64,000 nt of DNA from Herbiconiux sp. L3-i23 (GTDB lineage: Bacteria > Actinomycetota > Actinomycetes > Actinomycetales > Microbacteriaceae), in assembly GCF_023734115.1 (NCBI RefSeq), contig NZ_AP025737.1, forward strand, positions 1,240,001 through 1,304,000, in the 5' to 3' direction. The notes beneath the pieces were generated by a model. It was given only the letters and a program-made list of their open reading frames with translations. It did no database searches and was not told the origin of the DNA. The translations under genes were made by a program, and so were the position numbers. Shown here piece by piece: positions 62,281 through 64,000 of the stretch. The first letter of the stretch is position 1, and each line of letters begins with the position of its first letter.

Positions 62281-63038
62281 CAGATCGCCCTCGGGAACGA
62301 CGCCGGCTCCTCGTCGAGCGGTCCGGTCGCCGTGGAGAGGGGAAGGGGGATGTCGGCGCCCGGGTCGGAGCGGTATCGGGGAGCATCGGCGGGGACGGGA
62401 TCGATGCGCACCCATTTGCGTCGCGACGGGCGTCCGCGGAACTCGGCTTCGACCTGCATGCGCCGTCCGGTGATCATGCCGTGCCCGTCGCCGAGTCCGC
62501 TCCACTCGTTGGCGGTCACCGTGAGCCGGGCCTCACTGCCCGGCCACTCGCCGAGCGAGATGAGCGCGGCGTCGCGTTTGCGCAACCTCGCGGCGAGGCG
62601 TCCGGCGTCGGCGTCGGAGACGCGTCGGGGCGGGCGGACGACGACCACGGTGAGCACGTCGGCGAGCGCCGAGGCGACGGTCAGCCAGTGATCGCCGGGG
62701 TCGGGCACGAGCACGAGGCGGGAGAGGTCGATGCCGCGAGCGATGGCGGCCTGGGCGCCGAACTCGGGCACCCCGACGACTCCGCACCAGGCACCCGCCG
62801 CCGAGGGTGCCGCGAGCATGCTCATGGCGAGGGTGAGCGACCCGCCGATCGAGTAGGCCGCTCCCGCCCGCATCATGCCGTCGGGGAGGAGCCCTGCGAA
62901 CATGGGCGATGTCGCGAGCCCCTTGGTCTGCAGGGTGGTCGCCTGCATCTCCTTGATGCGCGACTGCAGCTCGCGGATGCGCTCCATCGCGTCCGCACCG
63001 GAGGGTGCGGCGAGGGACGAAGCGGTCACGGCAGCCAC
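62280..63038 (-). CDS. imuA': Mutasome accessory protein ImuA'
   Basis: This 252-residue RecA-fold-related protein is encoded upstream of imuB and needed for DnaE2-dependent mutagenesis in mycobacteria. GLLPDGMMRAGAAYSIGGSLTLAMSMLA occupies the Walker A region but lacks a clear GKT, so ATP binding is doubtful. WCGVVGVPEFGAQAAIARGIDLSRLVLVPDP is the family core (key parts GVPEFG and LVLVPDPGDHW). GTG 63038 lies five bases after a GAAACT -10 in a LexA-controlled promoter, fitting a leaderless message. It is cotranscribed with imuB. Confidence 0.88.
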   Translation of the reverse strand: MAAVTASSLAAPSGADAMERIRELQSRIKEMQATTLQTKGLATSPMFAGLLPDGMMRAGAAYSIGGSLTLAMSMLAAPSAAGAWCGVVGVPEFGAQAAIARGIDLSRLVLVPDPGDHWLTVASALADVLTVVVVRPPRRVSDADAGRLAARLRKRDAALISLGEWPGSEARLTVTANEWSGLGDGHGMITGRRMQVEAEFRGRPSRRKWVRIDPVPADAPRYRSDPGADIPLPLSTATGPLDEEPASFPRAI

Positions 63039-63043
63039 ATCCC

Positions 63044-63072
63044 AGTTTCGAACATGTGTTCGACGGTGTCAA
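63044..63072 (-). promoter_or_regulatory. SOS promoter of imuA'-imuB
   Basis: TTGACA (63072 to 63067), a 17-base spacer and GAAACT (63049 to 63044) lie five bases before GTG 63038. The layout copies that of dnaE2, with the LexA box in the spacer. Confidence 0.7.
63048..63063. promoter_or_regulatory. LexA (SOS) box of imuA'-imuB
   Basis: TCGAACATGTGTTCGA matches the actinobacterial SOS consensus in both half sites; only the centre differs from the dnaE2 box. It places the imuA'-imuB pair under LexA control. Confidence 0.93.
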
Positions 63073-63127
63073 ACGCCGCCGACACTGGGAAGTGGCTGCG
63101 CGACCGCTCAGCCCGAGCGGTCCGCTG

Positions 63128-63310
63128 TCACCGTTCGGAGGTCGCCTCGAGGTCGGGGCCGGTCTCGCCGGCTCCGTCGACGGTCAGCAGTCCGTCCGGG
63201 TCCTTCGGACCCCGCTTCCCCGTGAGTCGCTCGCCGACCGCGTCCGGGTCTCCGGCCGCAACCGGCTTGTCCACGTGGTCGGGAGGAGGGAGCTGGCCTT
63301 CGCGGGCCAT
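63128..63310 (-). CDS. Small hypothetical protein coupled to the upstream acidic protein
   Basis: This 60-residue, Pro/Gly/Asp-rich protein (MAREGQLPPPDHVDKPVAAG at the start) is predicted to be disordered and soluble, with no recognised domain. It is supported as a gene because its ATG shares one base with the stop of the upstream ORF (TGATG), a sign of coupled translation. Its GC-rich codon use fits the neighbours. Function is unknown; possible toxin-antitoxin or stress roles would be speculation. Confidence 0.55.
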   Translation of the reverse strand: MAREGQLPPPDHVDKPVAAGDPDAVGERLTGKRGPKDPDGLLTVDGAGETGPDLEATSER

Positions 63311-63558
63311 CAGCTCTGCTCGACGGGGCCGTTCGACCCGGAGTCGTCGAGCCCGACGATCTCCTCGCCGGCGAGCTCGTTCTCGTCGAGTACCGGCTCG
63401 CCCTCCGCGGGGGAACCGCCGGTCGGGCCGTTGTTGCCGTCGCCCGCGCCCGGGAGAACCGTCTCGCCGGCCACCGCGTCGTTCGTCACCGTCTGCTTCG
63501 ACTCCGCATCGATGCGCTCGTCGTCGTAGGCTCCGCCGTCGGGGATGCTGTCGCTCAT
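63310..63558 (-). CDS. Small acidic hypothetical protein
   Basis: This 82-residue, strongly acidic protein is rich in Gly, Glu, Asp and Asn, lacks aromatic-rich core segments, and looks intrinsically disordered (MSDSIPDGGAYDDERIDAES at the start). No signal peptide or membrane helix is seen. ATG 63558 has GAGAGGAA upstream, a good ribosome binding site. It is coupled by a TGATG overlap to the 60-residue gene. No family could be recognised. Confidence 0.6.
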   Translation of the reverse strand: MSDSIPDGGAYDDERIDAESKQTVTNDAVAGETVLPGAGDGNNGPTGGSPAEGEPVLDENELAGEEIVGLDDSGSNGPVEQS

Positions 63559-63695
63559 CGCGATTCCTCTCGTTCCTGCTCGTGGAAGGTGTCCACCCAC
63601 GCTACGAGCTCGTCCCTGGAAGCTCGGGGAGCGTCCTGCCGACTCCCAGGCGGAGTCGACCGGAGAGTCGGCGAGAACGATCGGACGCGGCGCTG

Positions 63696-64000
63696 TCAGG
63701 AGGCGAGCTCGAGGAGGTCGTTCTCCTCGATCAGTTCGAGCGAGAGCACCCGGTAGCCTTCGCTCTCGAAGAACACGGTCACCCGGTCGTCTTCGACCTT
63801 CGTCACCGTGCCGTCGCCCCACTCGCGGTGCCGCACCGCGGCGTCGAGGGGGAAGGGCACGTCGGCGTCGGCCGCCGGACGGTGCTCCTCGTACGCGGTG
63901 CCCGAGGTGCAGGTGTCGCAGTCGCCGCACGGCTCGCTGCGCGCCTCGCCGAAGTAGCCGAGCAGGAAGATCCTGCGGCACTCGAGGGTCTCGGAGTAGG
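63696..64000 (-). CDS. recQ: RecQ-type ATP-dependent DNA helicase (partial, C-terminus only)
   Basis: The last 101 codons of a gene that continues past the right edge. CRRIFLLGYFGE and PCGDCDTC give the cysteine set of the RecQ zinc-binding domain. The C-terminal part (AAVRHREWGDGTVTKVEDDRVTVFFESEGYRVL) matches the DUF3553 domain that often ends actinobacterial RecQ-like helicases. The helicase motifs lie outside the window. The stop is at 63696; the 137 bases between it and the acidic ORF show no feature I can support. Confidence 0.85.
   Translation of the reverse strand, partial: YSETLECRRIFLLGYFGEARSEPCGDCDTCTSGTAYEEHRPAADADVPFPLDAAVRHREWGDGTVTKVEDDRVTVFFESEGYRVLSLELIEENDLLELAS

Larger units (their letters stand above)
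63031..63099. repeat. Inverted repeat enclosing the imuA' promoter
   Basis: GCAGCCACATCCCAGT (63031-63046) and ACTGGGAAGTGGCTGC (63084-63099) match as inverted arms in 15 of 16 positions. The arms enclose the LexA box and most of the promoter, and the left arm includes the imuA' start codon. Partial resemblance to the ctaF repeats (CCGACA followed by CTGGG) is weak. Confidence 0.7.

Overview
The window is a high-GC actinobacterial chromosome segment. Gene content and order point to the family Microbacteriaceae: a complete division and cell wall (dcw) cluster from mraZ to divIVA, a wag31-type DivIVA, actinobacterial bc1-aa3 respiratory genes, a LexA-regulated ImuA'/ImuB/DnaE2 mutasome, and a MurE whose meso-DAP motif is altered. 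No rRNA, tRNA, CRISPR array, transposase or prophage gene was seen. No gene-free stretch exceeds 300 bases; the longest are 1401-1642, 3688-3914 and 37775-38035, and each is described.

Layout. 1-3118: end of a PknL-like kinase gene, a LysM hydrolase-like protein, an Rv2175c-like DNA-binding protein and a polyprenyl diphosphate synthase. 3245-3687: a DUF3040 protein and a strong terminator. 3862-22749: MraZ operator, mraZ, an mraW-type RNA hairpin, rsmH, ftsL-like, ftsI, murE, murF, mraY, murD, ftsW, murG, murC, ftsQ, ftsZ, a YggS-type PLP protein, sepF, yggT, divIVA and lspA, mostly overlapping or tightly spaced on the + strand. 22762-31902: rluD-type synthase, a GNAT protein, dnaE1, a YtfJ-like protein, a flavin reductase, hisD, nrdR and pyrD. 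31960-42849: a DUF3043 protein, an M20 dipeptidase, an ErpA-type Fe-S carrier, ctaC-ctaD-ctaF on the + strand, and facing them ctaE-qcrC-qcrA-qcrB plus a Nudix gene on the - strand. Together these encode most of the bc1-aa3 supercomplex. 42986-55482: trpD, a class A PBP with PASTA domains, a D-Ala-D-Ala carboxypeptidase, an SGNH hydrolase, a helicase, a Pyr_excise-like protein, NAD(P)HX dehydratase, a histidine phosphatase, a ferritin-like/VIT1 fusion, acylphosphatase and a GNAT protein. 55518-63038: dnaE2, a POT peptide transporter, imuB and imuA'. 63128-64000: two tiny coupled ORFs and the C-terminus of a RecQ-type helicase.

Three threads run through the region. (1) Many genes seem to be transcribed as leaderless mRNAs: a TANNNT-like -10 box lies 5-7 bases before the start codon, and this settles several start choices. 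(2) dnaE2 and imuA' share one promoter design: TTGAC-type -35, 17-bp spacer carrying a LexA box, -10, then a GTG start. (3) Palindromic repeats occur in several intergenic regions. One further palindrome lies inside the dnaE2 reading frame, where it adds about 30 residues without breaking the gene; this is the most unusual feature of the window.
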